Origin: Metaphire vulgaris
Taxonomy: Eukaryota > Annelida > Clitellata > Crassiclitellata > Megascolecidae
Direction: 5' to 3'
Length of the DNA: 64,000 nucleotides
NCBI GenBank assembly: GCA_018105865.1
Contig: CM030865.1
Location: forward strand, 2,942,716 to 3,006,715
Shown: in pieces, positions 18,101 to 31,637 of the stretch
Layout: each line of letters opens with the position of its first letter
Numbering within the stretch: the stretch's first letter is position 1
The notes under the pieces: model-generated
Seen by the model: only the letters and a program-made list of their open reading frames with translations
What the model was told of the DNA's origin: nothing
The model's database searches: none
Program-made: the position numbers and the translations under genes

Positions 18101-20041
18101 CGCTTCTTGTTTTCAGTTCTTGGCATTTTCTTGTTTTTTTTGTAATGGCCGAGGTGTTGTTGGCTGTTATGGGCGCCCACAGAAATTTTTCCAGGAGGGG
18201 CAAAACATACCGGTAATGGTCATGGCTATGCCACATATTTTCCAAGAGGGGGCAAAACACACCTTAACACAATGGTCACGGTTAATATTTTAGCAAGGTT
18301 TCAAATTTCAATGGGAAATATTGGCATTTTTATTTTCCACAAAGGGCAAGTGCCCCCTCTTGCCCCAATGTGCGGGCGCTCATGTTGGCTGTCAACGTTC
18401 CAGCTTGCTTGAAGCAAATCTTAGCATTTTGACAGTATTTCGATTTTTATAATTCTGGAACTTTCCAAAGTTCGAAGGAAATTTAGTAACGCTTTGACCC
18501 CAGCAATCTGTTTAACCAACAGGTTATGAAGCCGAAATATTGGCGTTATGTTGCAAAAGGGTTAAGAGTTTCCAAACAATTTAAAATTGTGTTTGACAAC
18601 GCGATTTCAGGTTGTAAAAGCAAAGATTTTTCTTGAAATTCATTATAATGCTGTAGTTTTGAAGTGGATTTTCGTAAAGTAATGTAATTTGTAATGTATG
18701 ACTTGCAAAAGTCTCTCACTAAACAGCACCAAGTTTAGATTTTTTAGCGGCAAAAGTTACTGTTGTTCTAAGTATGTGTTGGACATGTTTCTACATATAA
18801 TGTTCTTTTCAAATTATTCCATAAGATGTTGTCATAACTTTTATCAAAGTTTCAGGGCTTTGGGTGGATTCAACAATGACTGAGATTTATGTTTCAACCA
18901 GGTTTAGCACAAATAGCAGTTTGTTGGAGGCAGTGTCGGTGTTTCTGAGTTTGCAGGAAATTTATTCTAAAACATCTGTGGTAACACTATTCCTCTTTCA
19001 GCCGAGTACGTTACTGAACAGAGTTAAGAACGGAATGTCTGAGGAGGAACAGGGCCTCCTGTTGAAGACCACCGTCAGTGCCGACCTGTCTGCAACCTTG
19101 CTACCTGTAAAGACTGTCGGAGTTCAGGTATTCGTTAATAAAAAGAAATAGGTCAGGTCAGGTCAGGTCTTTGTCCTCCAGCTGTGTCCAGCTATTGACT
19201 TCTTCTCCATGACATCTTTCCAAAGTTCTCTGTCCTTTGCTATTTCTTCCAAGGTCATTCAGTGTCTTCCGTCAGTTTTTCCGTTGAGATCCAGCCCTGC
19301 CATGTGCAGATCCTCTTCCAATCCGTCCACCCATCATCTTTTCGGTCTTCCTTTAGATCTTCTAGCCACCTAGACATTGGGGGCGGGGAGTTTAAAATTT
19401 TTGTGGGTAAAAGACATTGGGGGGAATTTGGGGAGGTCACACTACTTGCCAATGGTCTTGTTTATTATAGCAAAGTTTCGGTTATGATTAAGTGTTTGTG
19501 TCCAGATGTGTATGAAGTTTTGCAATTCTGTATTTAGCGACAGTACATGTGCTAAAATTGGACCGATACAGAGAAGATTAGCATGGCACCTGCACAAGGG
19601 TGGCACACAAATTTGTGAAGCGTTCTGTATTTTTTTAGCGCATTTGGTGCTTTGCGTATATATGTGCTCTAGAAATGTTCTGAATAATAATAATTATAAT
19701 GTATGGCATTTCATGTGTCTTGTACTGTATCGTACTGTTGTGAATTTGAACAGGGTGACTGTCGAACGTACAGTTATGTAGCGGGACTTTCAAGCGACAA
19801 AGATCCAGATTGGCAGCAGCTATCTTTCCTGGCACAACTGATTCCAAGGATATGCTTGAACGTTAATAGGTATGTTGATACTTCTATATGCACTATTATG
19901 TGAATATATTCTCTGATAGATAATATTGGAATAGTAGAATGGCATTAAACTGGTGCCACTTATATATGGAGCTTTTGCATGGTGGAAATTTTCAGGGCTG
20001 CTTGAGTGAAAGCAAATTTTATGAACCCCGTTAATCGCATA

Positions 20042-20076
<35 letters not shown>

Positions 20077-22638
20077 GTTGGACAGGCCTTTGGGGGGGTT
20101 GACTTGGCTGGAGGGGAAGGGGTACAGTTCAAAGCAAATATTTGGGTCAGTGCTGGGATTTTTAGGTGATTTTTTGGTTTTGGGGGAAAATCTCTCCCTA
20201 TCAGTCCTGGATAAAACACTGACTGGTGGAACCCCCGAGGTTCAACAATTCGTAAGACCCCGTTTTGTGACCCAATACGCCGCTGAGTTTTGGGGGTTTT
20301 TTACATTTGGCATTACGGTAGTTTACGTTGTTCTGTATTGCATATTGTTATTATATTATTGTTTGTTTTTAAGGGTTAGAATTTTTGTTTTTCTTTGAAG
20401 GGTTGTTTTCATATTTGGCGATCGAATAAAAGAACAGATTGCCGACATTACCCCAACTTTTCTGTCACAACGGGTTCTTGCAACGCTGAGGAGTGCGGAC
20501 AACGTTGCCAATTGTGTTCTGCACGAATCTGGTTAGACATTAAATCGCCAAATTTTACAAAATATGTTGGTTTATCAGCATTTATATAGCACCTCTTTCA
20601 TCGTCCATACATTGCCAAAGGCTCAATCGACTGTCTATTTGGCACTATGTAACAGTTTGATTTTTTGGTTGGCTATGTAAAGTAAGATTGATTTTTATAG
20701 CACCTATTTTCTTTTCTACTCGGAGACACTCCCAGTTTTGGAGTCACTAGTAAACAAGTGAGAATTTAGTTTTAGCAGTGTAGTTGTAGGGGTATTTAGT
20801 TTTAGTTTTTATTTAGTTTTAGAGAGTATTTAGTTTCATGATTAAATGATCAGTTTTTAGTTTTCTATTTATGTGAAAGCATTTTTCTTTCTTCTTGACG
20901 AGTGTATCTCCTGTGTTGGGACTGGAAAGGAATTTAATAACCCCTTAACTGGGGATCCCGGATATATCCGTCCATTTTACATTGAGTTACAGTTAAATGC
21001 ACGGTTAAGGGGTTAAAACAGATATCAATGTTCTCCTACAGATGACATATTAATGACTGTTCAAAATAGCATTTGACATTACATATTTATTTATTTATTG
21101 ACAATTTATATAGCACAGTAGACAAGGCTAAGGCCTACAACAAGAGCACTTAACACAGTTCATATGCTTACATACATATACAATACATATACATATGCTT
21201 AGCAGCGTGTTCATGTATTTGCATTGAGTGCAGCTTATATTGAATTTATCTACAGCTGGTATATTTATTGAATACCTTTCTAAGATTGTAGATTGTTTGT
21301 TGTTGTTGTTGTTGTTGTTGTTGGTGTGTGTTACATACATGCGGGCAAATCTTTCCCTTATACTCTCATTTCAATTTAAGGTCATAATTCAAAGATCAGT
21401 CAGATGCCGATCATCTTAGTCCCGCTGCATTTCGATCGTGATCCTCTGTCTCACCAGCCGTCCTGTCAGCGTTCAGTGGTACTCCGGCCGTTCATTACTT
21501 CGGATTTCATGACCGGGATCGCCGCAGTACCTGGAAAGCACATTCCGGAGGAAGTACGTCAAACACTTGGCTTTATCGATTTAAGGAACCAAATAAAATT
21601 CTATTCTGGATTGGTTGGTGTTTTTATGGAATCGTATTTGATGTACACAGGATATTTATAGGATTGTGAATATTGGGGGTGTCTGGAGCTAATTAGTATG
21701 CATTTTGTATGCCTCAAATTGGAGGATGTCCAAATTGAGCTAATTAGTATGCATTTTGTATGCATACCATTGTCACCCCAGCCACTACCAAATTTTGCCT
21801 GTGGGTGTGACTTTGACCTCAAATTGCTGGGGTTTTGTTTTAGGGGTCAGTGTAAAAATATCCCTGGATGTACAGATGCTAGGGTATTTTAATGTAATAT
21901 TGGGTTGCTATTCAGTAAGAGGGTCGATGATTTGAGTATAACCCCACCCACTGAACATGTAATATGCTATGGTAAATATGAATTATTACTTGTAATGTAA
22001 TGTAACAGAATATTTGTATATCCTTGGATAAGTTAGTTGTTTGACAGAAAGAGATGTTTTCAGTTATTTCAAAAAGAGGGCCATAATTGCCTGTGGGTGG
22101 GGTGACTTTGAAAAGACATGGCGCCAATCAATCACTCTATCTCATCTTTGGGTGGCATAAAAATTGTTAGATTTAACCTGTTTTATGGCTTTCAGTGGAT
22201 TGTCAGGCACTTTATGTCAGGGCCTGGATATGGAAAAAAGCAGTGACAACCTCTCATGGACTAGTCACATTTAGGTTGGTTTGACATTTAATATAGTCCA
22301 GTTTTTGTCACACACTGTACAGTAGCATCATTTCACACTTTTCTAGTTTAATGTAATATTGGGTTGCTTTTCATTTAATACTTATATTATTTCTTCATTT
22401 TCTTGGGGGCCACCACCCAGCCCATCCTTCCCTCAAATGACGCCCTGTACTAAAATGGCGCTATAGAAGTTCACTAATAATAATGATAATGTGATGATGA
22501 GTTGATGATTTTAATTGTGGCTTGTTTGTTTAGGTCGTCAGCAAGATGGTTCACGAAATCAAGACCTGTGTGCCTGGAATTTCCAGGGTCATGTACGACT
22601 TGACATCTAAGCCCCCGGGCACCACGGAATGGGAGTGA
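7412..22638 (+). CDS. GMPS: GMP synthase (glutamine-hydrolysing), complete coding gene, 17 coding exons
   Basis: Converts XMP to GMP with ATP and glutamine, the last step of guanine nucleotide synthesis, in the cytosol. Exons: 7412-7496 (ATG 7419, preceded by a splice acceptor, so a 5'UTR exon lies upstream), 9361-9452, 10199-10313, 10587-10684, 11258-11361, 12810-13003, 14051-14216, 14627-14778, 15476-15541 (3' edge uncertain), 15972-16084, 17021-17126, 17898-18013, 19002-19127, 19754-19869, 20401-20531, 21381-21553, 22534-22638 (stop 22636). All phases agree except exon 9. The amidotransferase half shows [21 protein letters not shown], the nucleophile Cys in VLGICYGMQ, and the His/Glu pair in VQFHPEV. 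The synthetase half shows the P-loop [42 protein letters not shown], and ends in [12 protein letters not shown]. Length is about 675-680 residues, against about 693 in human. Exon 9 is 5 bp too long for the conserved FLAQG segment. AATAAA lies at 22828-22833. Confidence 0.95.
8282..8372 (+). pseudogene. Broken extra copy of GMPS exon 2
   Basis: The stretch starts GTGATCGACCG and ends CTGAACTTAAAGAAAAGCAG.., like the real exon 2 at 9361-9452. The middle is replaced by GC-rich text, an in-frame TAG is present, and the acceptor AG has become CG. It belongs to the upstream half of a tandem duplication (7600-8555 against 8720-9655). It cannot serve as the exon. Confidence 0.75.
8929..9001. mobile_element. 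TTAA-specific (piggyBac-like) MITE, filled site
   Basis: 73 bp, CCCCTTAAC to GTTAAGGGG, flanked by TTAA at 8925-8928 and 9002-9005. The empty site is preserved in the neighbouring tandem copy (TAGTTAAGTG near 7927-7936). Confidence 0.85.
10949..11107. mobile_element. Fold-back element of GACAAAATGTC units with telomere-like core
   Basis: Several GGACAAAATGTCA units on the left face inverted TGACATTTTGTCC units on the right around TTAGGTTAGGGTTAGAG. No coding content. Situated in a GMPS intron. Confidence 0.6.
11728..11900. repeat. (GAAT)n / (GGAT)n microsatellite
   Basis: Tetranucleotide runs GAAT, GAGT and GGAT with variants in a GMPS intron. Confidence 0.9.
13018..13108. mobile_element. 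Mariner-like MITE, CAGGGTGG family, beside a GMPS donor
   Basis: CAGGGTGGTGC to GCGCCACCCTG, starting 14 bp after the end of GMPS exon 12810-13003. Confidence 0.75.
13228..13432. repeat. (GTGA)n microsatellite
   Basis: About 200 bp of nearly perfect GAGT/GTGA units in a GMPS intron. Confidence 0.95.
13495..13570 (+). mobile_element. Non-LTR retrotransposon 3' fragment
   Basis: Encodes [18 protein letters not shown], like the reverse transcriptase C-terminal motif. Short relic in a GMPS intron. Confidence 0.4.
14477..14588 (+). promoter_or_regulatory. Array of five CRE palindromes at 26-bp spacing in a GMPS intron
   Basis: TGACGTCA, the full CREB/ATF site, occurs at 14477, 14503, 14529, 14555 and 14581, each 26 bp after the last, within a tandem repeat whose remaining bases read roughly GYTTTATTTATAGTTAGA. 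The array ends 38 bp before GMPS exon 14627-14778. All five palindromes are intact while the spacer varies slightly. Two further TGACGTCA sites sit at 5286-5293 and 5295-5302 in the DNAI1 gene. Confidence 0.6.
14786..14868. mobile_element. Mariner-like MITE, CAGGGTGG family, beside a GMPS donor
   Basis: CGGGGTGGCTCC to TGCACCACCCTG, starting 7 bp after the end of GMPS exon 14627-14778. Confidence 0.75.
15103..15181. repeat. (GT)n(AT)n microsatellite
   Basis: A GT dinucleotide run followed by AT-rich text. Smaller (GT)n tracts lie at 48485-48512 and 57558-57592. Confidence 0.9.
15709..15786. mobile_element. TTAA-specific MITE, diverged copy
   Basis: CCCCTTTACCATG to CATGGTAAAGGAG between TTAA at 15705-15708 and 15787-15790, in a GMPS intron. 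Confidence 0.6.
16320..16500 (+). mobile_element. Non-LTR retrotransposon 3' end
   Basis: Broken frames give [10 protein letters not shown] and LTEDTE, then [17 protein letters not shown], the Arg/Gly-rich tail typical of non-LTR ORF2. The same tail recurs inverted at 19160-19350. Confidence 0.5.
16580..16745. mobile_element. hAT-like MITE, CAGTGTTT family, copy 1
   Basis: Ends CAGTGTTTTATCCAG and CTAGATAAAACACTG are inverted repeats. The flanks ATTGTACA (16572-16579) and ACTGTACA (16746-16753) are a 7/8 target duplication. Inside are G-rich and C-rich runs (GGGGAAATCTCCCC). No coding capacity. Confidence 0.75.
16891..16964. mobile_element. TTAA-specific MITE, diverged copy
   Basis: TTAA then CCCTTTTCCCCG. 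The interior TGTAACGTAATGTAAAAT is shared with the family, and the element ends near GGAAAAAGGGTAAAA. Confidence 0.55.
17768..17840. mobile_element. TTAA-specific MITE
   Basis: CCCCTTAACTGGG to CCCAGTTAACGGG between TTAA sites, with interior TGTAACTCAATGTAAAATGG, in a GMPS intron. Confidence 0.75.
19160..19350 (-). mobile_element. Non-LTR retrotransposon 3' end, minus strand
   Basis: Inverse of the 16320 fragment, with frame pieces [15 protein letters not shown] and [12 protein letters not shown]. It begins 32 bp after GMPS exon 19002-19127. Confidence 0.5.
19528..19636 (+). pseudogene. U6 snRNA pseudogene in a GMPS intron
   Basis: Aligns without gaps to U6 snRNA along its whole length, with CTAAAATTGGA, the invariant GATACAGAGAAGATTAGCAT (ACAGAGA box and AGC triad) and GTGAAGCGTTC, ending in a T-run. 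Several differences are CG to CA or TG (TGCGC to TGCAC, ACGC to ACAC, TTCG to TTTG), as expected from CpG methylation decay. The first 20 bases are diverged, and I see no TATA box about 25 bp upstream. I therefore call it a pseudogene rather than an active pol III gene. Confidence 0.8.
20078..20221. mobile_element. hAT-like MITE, CAGTGTTT family, 5' truncated copy
   Basis: The 3' end GGATAAAACACTG and the interior (AGGCCTTTGGGG, then GGGGGAAAATCTC) match copy 1 at 16580. The left end is lost next to an (ATT)n run at 20041-20077. Confidence 0.65.
20941..21012. mobile_element. TTAA-specific MITE
   Basis: CCCCTTAACTGGGGATCCCG to GCACGGTTAAGGGG, followed by TTAA (ATAA on the left), in a GMPS intron. 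Confidence 0.7.
22250..22318. mobile_element. Mariner-like MITE, decayed copy
   Basis: Retains GGACTAGTCACATTTAGG and TTAATATAGTCCAG from the hairpin. Ends are eroded. Confidence 0.55.
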
Positions 22639-22659
22639 CATTGAACCTTAGAGACTTAA

Positions 22660-22731
22660 CCCCTTAACCGTGTATTTAACTGTAACTCAGTGTAAAATGG
22701 ACGGATATATCCGGGATCCCCAGTTAAGGGG
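22660..22731. mobile_element. TTAA-specific MITE in the GMPS 3'UTR
   Basis: CCCCTTAACC to CCAGTTAAGGGG between TTAA at 22656-22659 and 22732-22735. It lies 21 bases after the GMPS stop and before the AATAAA at 22828, so it should be transcribed in the mRNA tail. Confidence 0.75.
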
Positions 22732-23426
22732 TTAATAGTTGCAGTTTCCTTGCTCTTCCCAGCGATAACTTGCGACCAAATTTTTTTGTCTCATTTCTCC
22801 ACACTAGGCTATTTGCAGACCTAGTTTAATAAAATGTTCAAAATTGGTTATGGAATGTCTCAATGATTAATATAATTTACATTTTTGAAAATTTTTATTA
22901 GATATTATTGAGGTATTACAGTTAGTGATATTAGTTTTAAAACTTTGCTGCAAATCAATGGGGTACCTATTAGCAAGAAAGCCATTCCCTTTTGGTAAGC
23001 TATTTAGTTCTTATTTAGCCTTAAATTTTTTCAATATTATGCCTTTATGCCTTGTGTGGTAATAATATTATCATTCATTGTTTTCAACAGGGCGCGATTT
23101 GTAAGGAGGGAAAGGGGGATTCCTCCCCCCCCCCACTGCCCAACAGCATCCACCCTACTGCTACATCCCCCCACCATTACATCCCCCCACTGCTACACTT
23201 CCCCAACAACTACATCCCCTCCAAGCTCGACATATCCCCCCCACTGCTCCAGGTCACAAATCGCACCCTGGTTTTCGATAATTGGTTGGCTAACATCACA
23301 CAGCATTTTTTAAAGTTTAATTGGTGTGATTTATGTGACTTTTTGAAAGCAACCTCGTCAAATATGACGCCTGAATGGATACGGTCACTATGGTTACGGC
23401 GGCGCTCAATGCGGACATGTGCTTGA

Positions 23427-23613
23427 CAGAGGCGTAGCGACGGGGGGGTATATCGGTATATATACCCCTCCAAAATCAGTGTATATGTATGAATGTATAT
23501 ACATATGTATGTATATATTTGTATATATAATACAGTATATATAACATATGCATATATATATAACAATATATGACCCTCCCTCCCCCCCAAGCAAATTCCT
23601 GGCTACGCCCCTG
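23427..23613. mobile_element. hAT-like MITE, CAGAGGCGTAGC family
   Basis: CAGAGGCGTAGCGACGG to CTGGCTACGCCCCTG with flanks GTGCTTGA and GTGTTTAG (6/8). The interior is a TATA/TATG-rich hairpin. Confidence 0.65.
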
Positions 23614-23770
23614 GTGTTTAGTTTAATTTTTGACGTTCTTGCTTATCTTGTCTGTTCAGCTGGTGTACAAAAAATACTTTAAATTTTGAATGCTTATGAG
23701 TTAATGCGGTTGCAGCTGTGTGTTGTGCAGCAGTTTATGGTTTGAGTTGCTTTGAAATTTGACTATTGTA

Positions 23771-24123
23771 CAATGTTTATTCTAGGCCTTCTCTGGGGGT
23801 TATTTCCCCTAAAGTTTTAAAATTCCCTCCAAAATTTTTTATATGTTGGTTGGGGGGATGGAAATTTCCCCCAAAAGTGTGATGAAGGGGCTTTTTATTT
23901 CGGAGAGGGGAAAATGTAAGGATGACAATTTTTTGCTTGCCAGGGCATTTGAGAAGGGTAAAAAATATTAGGAAGGATGACCTTTTTTGCTTGTTACCAC
24001 ATTTCAGAAGGAAGAGAAGAGATAACCTTTTTTGCTTGTCAATGTTTTTGGAGACTCAGACCTTGCCCCTCCCCAAACATTTTTAAATCCCCCTCAATGT
24101 CAAGGTGGCTAGAATAAACACTG
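23771..24123. mobile_element. hAT-like MITE, CAGTGTTT family, long copy with internal insertion
   Basis: Ends are CAATGTTTATTCTAGGCC and GGTGGCTAGAATAAACACTG. The interior is enlarged to 353 bp by repeated TTTTTTGCTTG-type units. Target duplication is poor (5/8). Confidence 0.65.
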
Positions 24124-24535
24124 ACCCTGTATGTGTTTATTTAATATTTACTGTAAGAGGGCAGACTACATCAGAAACGATGAACAAGCTGAAATATATG
24201 GCATTTAACTAGTTCAAACCTGAAGAATCAGGATAATATAGCAACTATTCTAACAGCTGTTTCAATTTTAGCCAGCTGATTTAAACATTTGCTTTATGCA
24301 GTACGTTTCTTTATTGTTAGCGAGCAGTAATGTATGCGCCAGTGGAATTTATATGGTAGTCATTGACTTTCCAAAGATCTTATACTAGTTTTATCCTTAT
24401 TTGTTTTCTTTTGCTAGATGCCAGGGCATATATTGAGTACGGTAGCTTAGTTACTTTTTTTCATCAGAAAATACTCTTGCTTATTATAATTGTTGTGGCT
24501 TGTCTTTTACCTGAGTAGATATGATCAGTGTTTTA

Positions 24536-24706
24536 TACAGGCCTGTTAGGAGTGGAGATTCCCCCCCACACAAAAAAACAACTCAAAAATCCCAGCACTT
24601 ACACAAATTTTGCATTGAACTGTGTCTTTTCTCCTCCAACCAAGTCGATTTTCCCCCCGAAAGCCTCAATCCCCCCCCAAAGGCCTGGAGTCTGTATAAA
24701 AAACTG
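24536..24706. mobile_element. hAT-like MITE, CAGTGTTT family, copy
   Basis: Starts CAGTGTTTTATACAGGCC and ends GTCTGTATAAAAAACTG, with C-rich interior runs like the other copies. Target duplication unclear. Confidence 0.6.
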
Positions 24707-24968
24707 GTTGTGATAGTCACAAGCTCTTGTCAGTTGCTTATAAACAAGATTTGAATTATGATGAAAACTGTGAAATAGCAGTAAGACGAACAGTAACTGT
24801 AATATGTTTACGTCTTACAACGGAATATTCACCAGTGTACTGCTTTTACTGGTAATTTGGAGAGTAGTTATATGTCAATAATAAGGTAATTTGTGAACAA
24901 ACTTGTCTTGCCTGTTCTTGCGTATTCTGCTTTTGAAATGGGAACTAGCAATGAATTGAATAAAACTA

Positions 24969-25142
24969 CAGTAGAATTTCGTTATATCGAACTCGCTTAT
25001 ATCGAATCCCGCTTATATCGAAGTTTGAGCACCAGTCCCGCCAAAGCAGTGCTAATGATACAGGGATCGGATATAACGAACCTTGGATATTTCGAAGCAT
25101 TTATCACGGTACCTTGAGCTTCGATATAACGAGGTTCTACTG
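24969..25142. mobile_element. Pogo/Tigger-like MITE
   Basis: 174 bp, CAGTAGAATTTCGTTATATC to GATATAACGAGGTTCTACTG, flanked by TA. A fragment of the same kind is at 29632-29670. Confidence 0.75.
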
Positions 25143-25746
25143 TACAATAACCAGCAACTACCAGTACTACTGAAGCATGTGTTTTTTTACACAGACTTTT
25201 TTCCAAGACATTCCTTCTAGTAGCTTAATTTTTGGCAGCAAATTTAGCACATTGAAGATGGGAATTGACTGGAATCCTACACATTTGATGCTTTTGCTTT
25301 TTCTTTTATTTGCAAGCCGGGTGCGTTTTGTGACCTGGAGCAGTGGGGGATATGTCGAGCTTGGGGGATGTAGTTGTTGAGAAATGTAGCAGTGGGGGGA
25401 TGTAGTGGTGGGGGAAGATCCCCTTCTCCTCCCTACAAATCAGTGTGGGGAGTTTGCAAGCCATCAGTCCAGTGTCTAGTGTTTGCAGCCATCAGTCCAA
25501 AGAGTGCAGATCTTTTGATTTAGCAAAGACGACCGATGGCTAGTAAGCATAAGAGAACACTTGTCCATAACATCTAATGCTTCTGATTACTGATTTTCTG
25601 ACCCGAATCTACTTAAACAATAGAATATTATGAAAATTGATAAAATCTCAAAAAATAAGCTACTGATCTACAGTACAGTAGCTCATGCTAGCACACACCC
25701 ATGTGCATATTATATATATATATTTATATATATATATATTTTATTT

Positions 25747-25788
<42 letters not shown>

Positions 25789-26231
25789 ATATATATAGGT
25801 AATACCAGACTAAAAAAGAAAAAAGAAAACTATTGGGATGCAAGTACAGAATGAATTACATGAGGATGTATTGCTGGGAACAATGGAGGTGCCAATATGA
25901 AAGTAAGACCACCGAAGGAGCATGGATTGGTGTGATGATGCGGAAGATTGGCGTGGAATTGTGGTTGTGATTAAATGTACTATCAACTCTAGAGTTAAAG
26001 CACGTCTACTTATTTTTCTTTTTTCATGGTGGGCCTCTCGACTTCCACCACGACTGATCTCTAAATTTGACTTTGCCCGGTTGATAGTTAAACTGCGGCT
26101 ATCGCTATTTCAATTTCAGATTTAACGCCTATGAATAAGCAGCTACTACGGTAGGGAGAAAGCGCTATAGAAATTCACGAGCTTTTACTTACTTATGGAT
26201 TGGAACTTTGGATGTTTCCGGTCGCAAGCTG

Positions 26232-29018
<2,787 letters not shown>

Positions 29019-29450
29019 GAGACTGTTATTTTTGAAAACTTTCAGTTGCGGTTGCTGAACTCTGTGGTTTGGCTAAGAATTAAATTGATGAACCAGATCT
29101 TGCTACCGTGTATTTGTTTTGTTTGAATCCAGTACATTTTGGTGCGAGTGGCATTTATCGTGTTATGGTTGTATTTTTTGCCTCAAATATTATAATGCCT
29201 ACATGACTACGAGAATAGAGTACTTATCAGTGTAGCTGTTTTACGCAGAAATGATAAGATGGCATAAATTTGTTAAGATTTTAAACTTATTTACTGCTCA
29301 ATTTTTAGATCAAATTCATGGGATAAGGGACATGTGGTTCTTTCATTTTACCAGATTATAACTAAATCCTACATAAGGTGGTCTAGAAAGAAATACAGTT
29401 CAGATACATGTAATCCGTTGCACTCGTACATTGGCACATGTGCAGTATAA

Positions 29451-29623
29451 CAGTGGCGGCTCCACCGGGGGGGCCCGTGCCCCCCCTATTGAGAGCCTGC
29501 CCCCCCAGTTGGGACCCTATACTTAATGCTACATACATTAAACAACACATGGTTGGCCCCCCATGATTAGAAGTTGCCCCCCCAACGGCCCCCCCCACTT
29601 GCCAAATCCTAGAGCCGCCACTG
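29451..29623. mobile_element. hAT-like MITE, CAGTGGCGGCTC family
   Basis: Inverted ends are CAGTGGCGGCTC and GAGCCGCCACTG, with a C-rich/G-rich interior. A perfect 8-bp duplication CAGTATAA lies at 29443-29450 and 29624-29631. Decayed relatives begin at about 40560 and end at 61104. Confidence 0.85.
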
Positions 29624-31017
29624 CAGTATAACCTCGTTATGTCGAACTCGCTTATATCGAAATCCGCTTACAGGTATATCCCAAGTGGGTGGCACGTTTA
29701 TAAGTAGTGGTGCAAAGGGTTAATGTTTAGAGTGGTTTGTTAGGGTGTGCCCTGTCTGAGAATCACTACAAGTTGTAGGGTCAACTTGGTAAAGTATTTA
29801 CGCTGTGTTCCCTTCAATGGTACACCCTATGGACAAAATCAATGGAATACTCTATACTGTATGTGCGAAGATTGGCTTGAAAGAGTGCTAATAAGATTTA
29901 GCCAGTGGACCCGGTGCAGCGGTGCTTCACTACTGCACTGGCTACAGCAAAGAGTTTGCATACAGTATATGCTCAATTGTCTTTATTGAATAAACGTGCG
30001 TTGGCTGTATTTACTGTTTAGCGGTGCAATATTGAAATTATGTTCTGTTTTCAAGTAAATAATGATAAGATATAGTGGCGCTATAGAAGTTAGAATGGAA
30101 TGAGTTAACAAAGAAACCATCTAAATTGTAGATATCAATGGTTTAAAGTTATATACATTTTAAGTAAATATAAAAGATTAATTAATATAATCAAAATGTA
30201 GTTTAAAACTAGCAATTAAAGATTTAAAGCCAATTTGTCCGGTTTGTATTTTTTATTTTCAGTGCAAAAATAATTGAAGTTGTCACAACTCACAAGTGCT
30301 AATGTTAGGATTTATATAGCGCGTATCAAAAACAATAAGGGCAGGACAGAATGGTCCCCAGTGAGAGAAGTTTGCTTCGTATGCATTATTGAACGTTTTT
30401 AATCGGTATCTGCAGGTGAATTTTAATCAGAATTTGTTATATGGACGAGTTTATATTGTAATTTTTGCTGATAGTTTACACTGGTCGTGGTGACGTGCAT
30501 TGTTTAATTGTGTATTATCTTTTTACGTTATATAATGTAATGTAACAAGACATTTATATAGCACCAATTTTGGACGTGCCATCAGAAGCACGCTTCAGTA
30601 AATATGATTACTCTGAATGAAAAATAAGTAGGTTGGCACGCGTTTCGGAACATTATGTCATGGAGTTTCTGGTTGTGCTAGCATCGAGTGCATTCCAAAA
30701 CGCCTGACCAACTGATGCAAAGCCTCGTTGCTGAAATATTGAAGTGCATCAACATGGAACATGACGTAGACCCTGACAGGTAGAGCACTGACAAGGTCGG
30801 TCGACCAGTGATAGAAATTAGTGGATGAAGTGGCTTATGATGTAAGCTGGAAGCCTCCCGTTAAGACACAGTGCCTCTGTTCACAAGATGTGGAAATGAG
30901 TTTGCTAGTTAAGGGGGTCAGTGCAGAACATTTGTCATATTGCCACATATGTGGTCATTTCTTCTTGCCCCAGCAAGGAGCCTAGATGTCAAGCATAGGA
31001 CTAATTGGAGTCACTTA

Positions 31018-31147
31018 GGGCTCATCCATATAGTACATATGCAAAAAAGGCATTTTTTCAATCCACTCCTCCAGCTGCATGCACCATACATATGCAAAAT
31101 CCTCAAAATCCAACCCCTCAGTACATATGTACTTTATGGATGGACCC
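31018..31147. mobile_element. PIF/Harbinger-like MITE, CATCCATATAGTACG family, intact copy
   Basis: GGGCTCATCCATATAGTAC to GTACTTTATGGATGGACCC, flanked on both sides by TTA (31015-31017, 31148-31150). A short fragment of the family lies at 32464-32489. Confidence 0.8.
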
Positions 31148-31319
31148 TTAGGCAGAATTATGGGTGATATTGCAGTACAGTGGCTATGGGCTATGTACAC
31201 CCTAAGTTTTTTGCTGTCTTACTGAGTTTAGTTTTAATTGATGTCATCAATATAATATTGGAATCTTTTTTCGAACAGTTTTCTAATATTTAAACAGTTT
31301 TTGTTTATCACTAATTTTT

Positions 31320-31357
<38 letters not shown>

Positions 31358-31637
31358 CAAACATTTATTGGACCACCACATGAATTTACCGTAGTAATAT
31401 GTCATGAATAGAACAAGTAAGTAAAACGAAGTGAGTGTTCCAAAGGGATGCAGAGGGTTAACTCTGACCTGTGTCCAAACATGACTTTATAACTATGTAA
31501 CTACATAACTATGTAATAATGTAACTACGTAATTACGTAACTATGTAATTACATAACTATGTAACTACGTAACTTCATATTTAACTACATAACTTCATAG
31601 TGATAGAAGGATTTTATTTGCATGAAATGATTTTCAG

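Larger units (their letters stand above)
29019..31637. other. RPL27A-NPRL3 interval
   Basis: Contains the RPL27A poly(A) region, two MITEs, a (GATA)n run at 31323-31358 and an ATGTAACTAC-type imperfect repeat at 31490-31600. No gene recognised. The NPRL3 promoter is not identifiable. Confidence 0.55.

Noticed and set aside
19528..19636. Active U6 snRNA gene
   Set aside because: Diverged 5' stem, no TATA or PSE-like element upstream, and CpG-decay substitutions.
23047..23426. 124-codon Pro/Ser-rich frame
   Set aside because: Arises from C-rich low-complexity runs (CCCCCACTGC) that recur inverted near 25320-25420. No coding signature.
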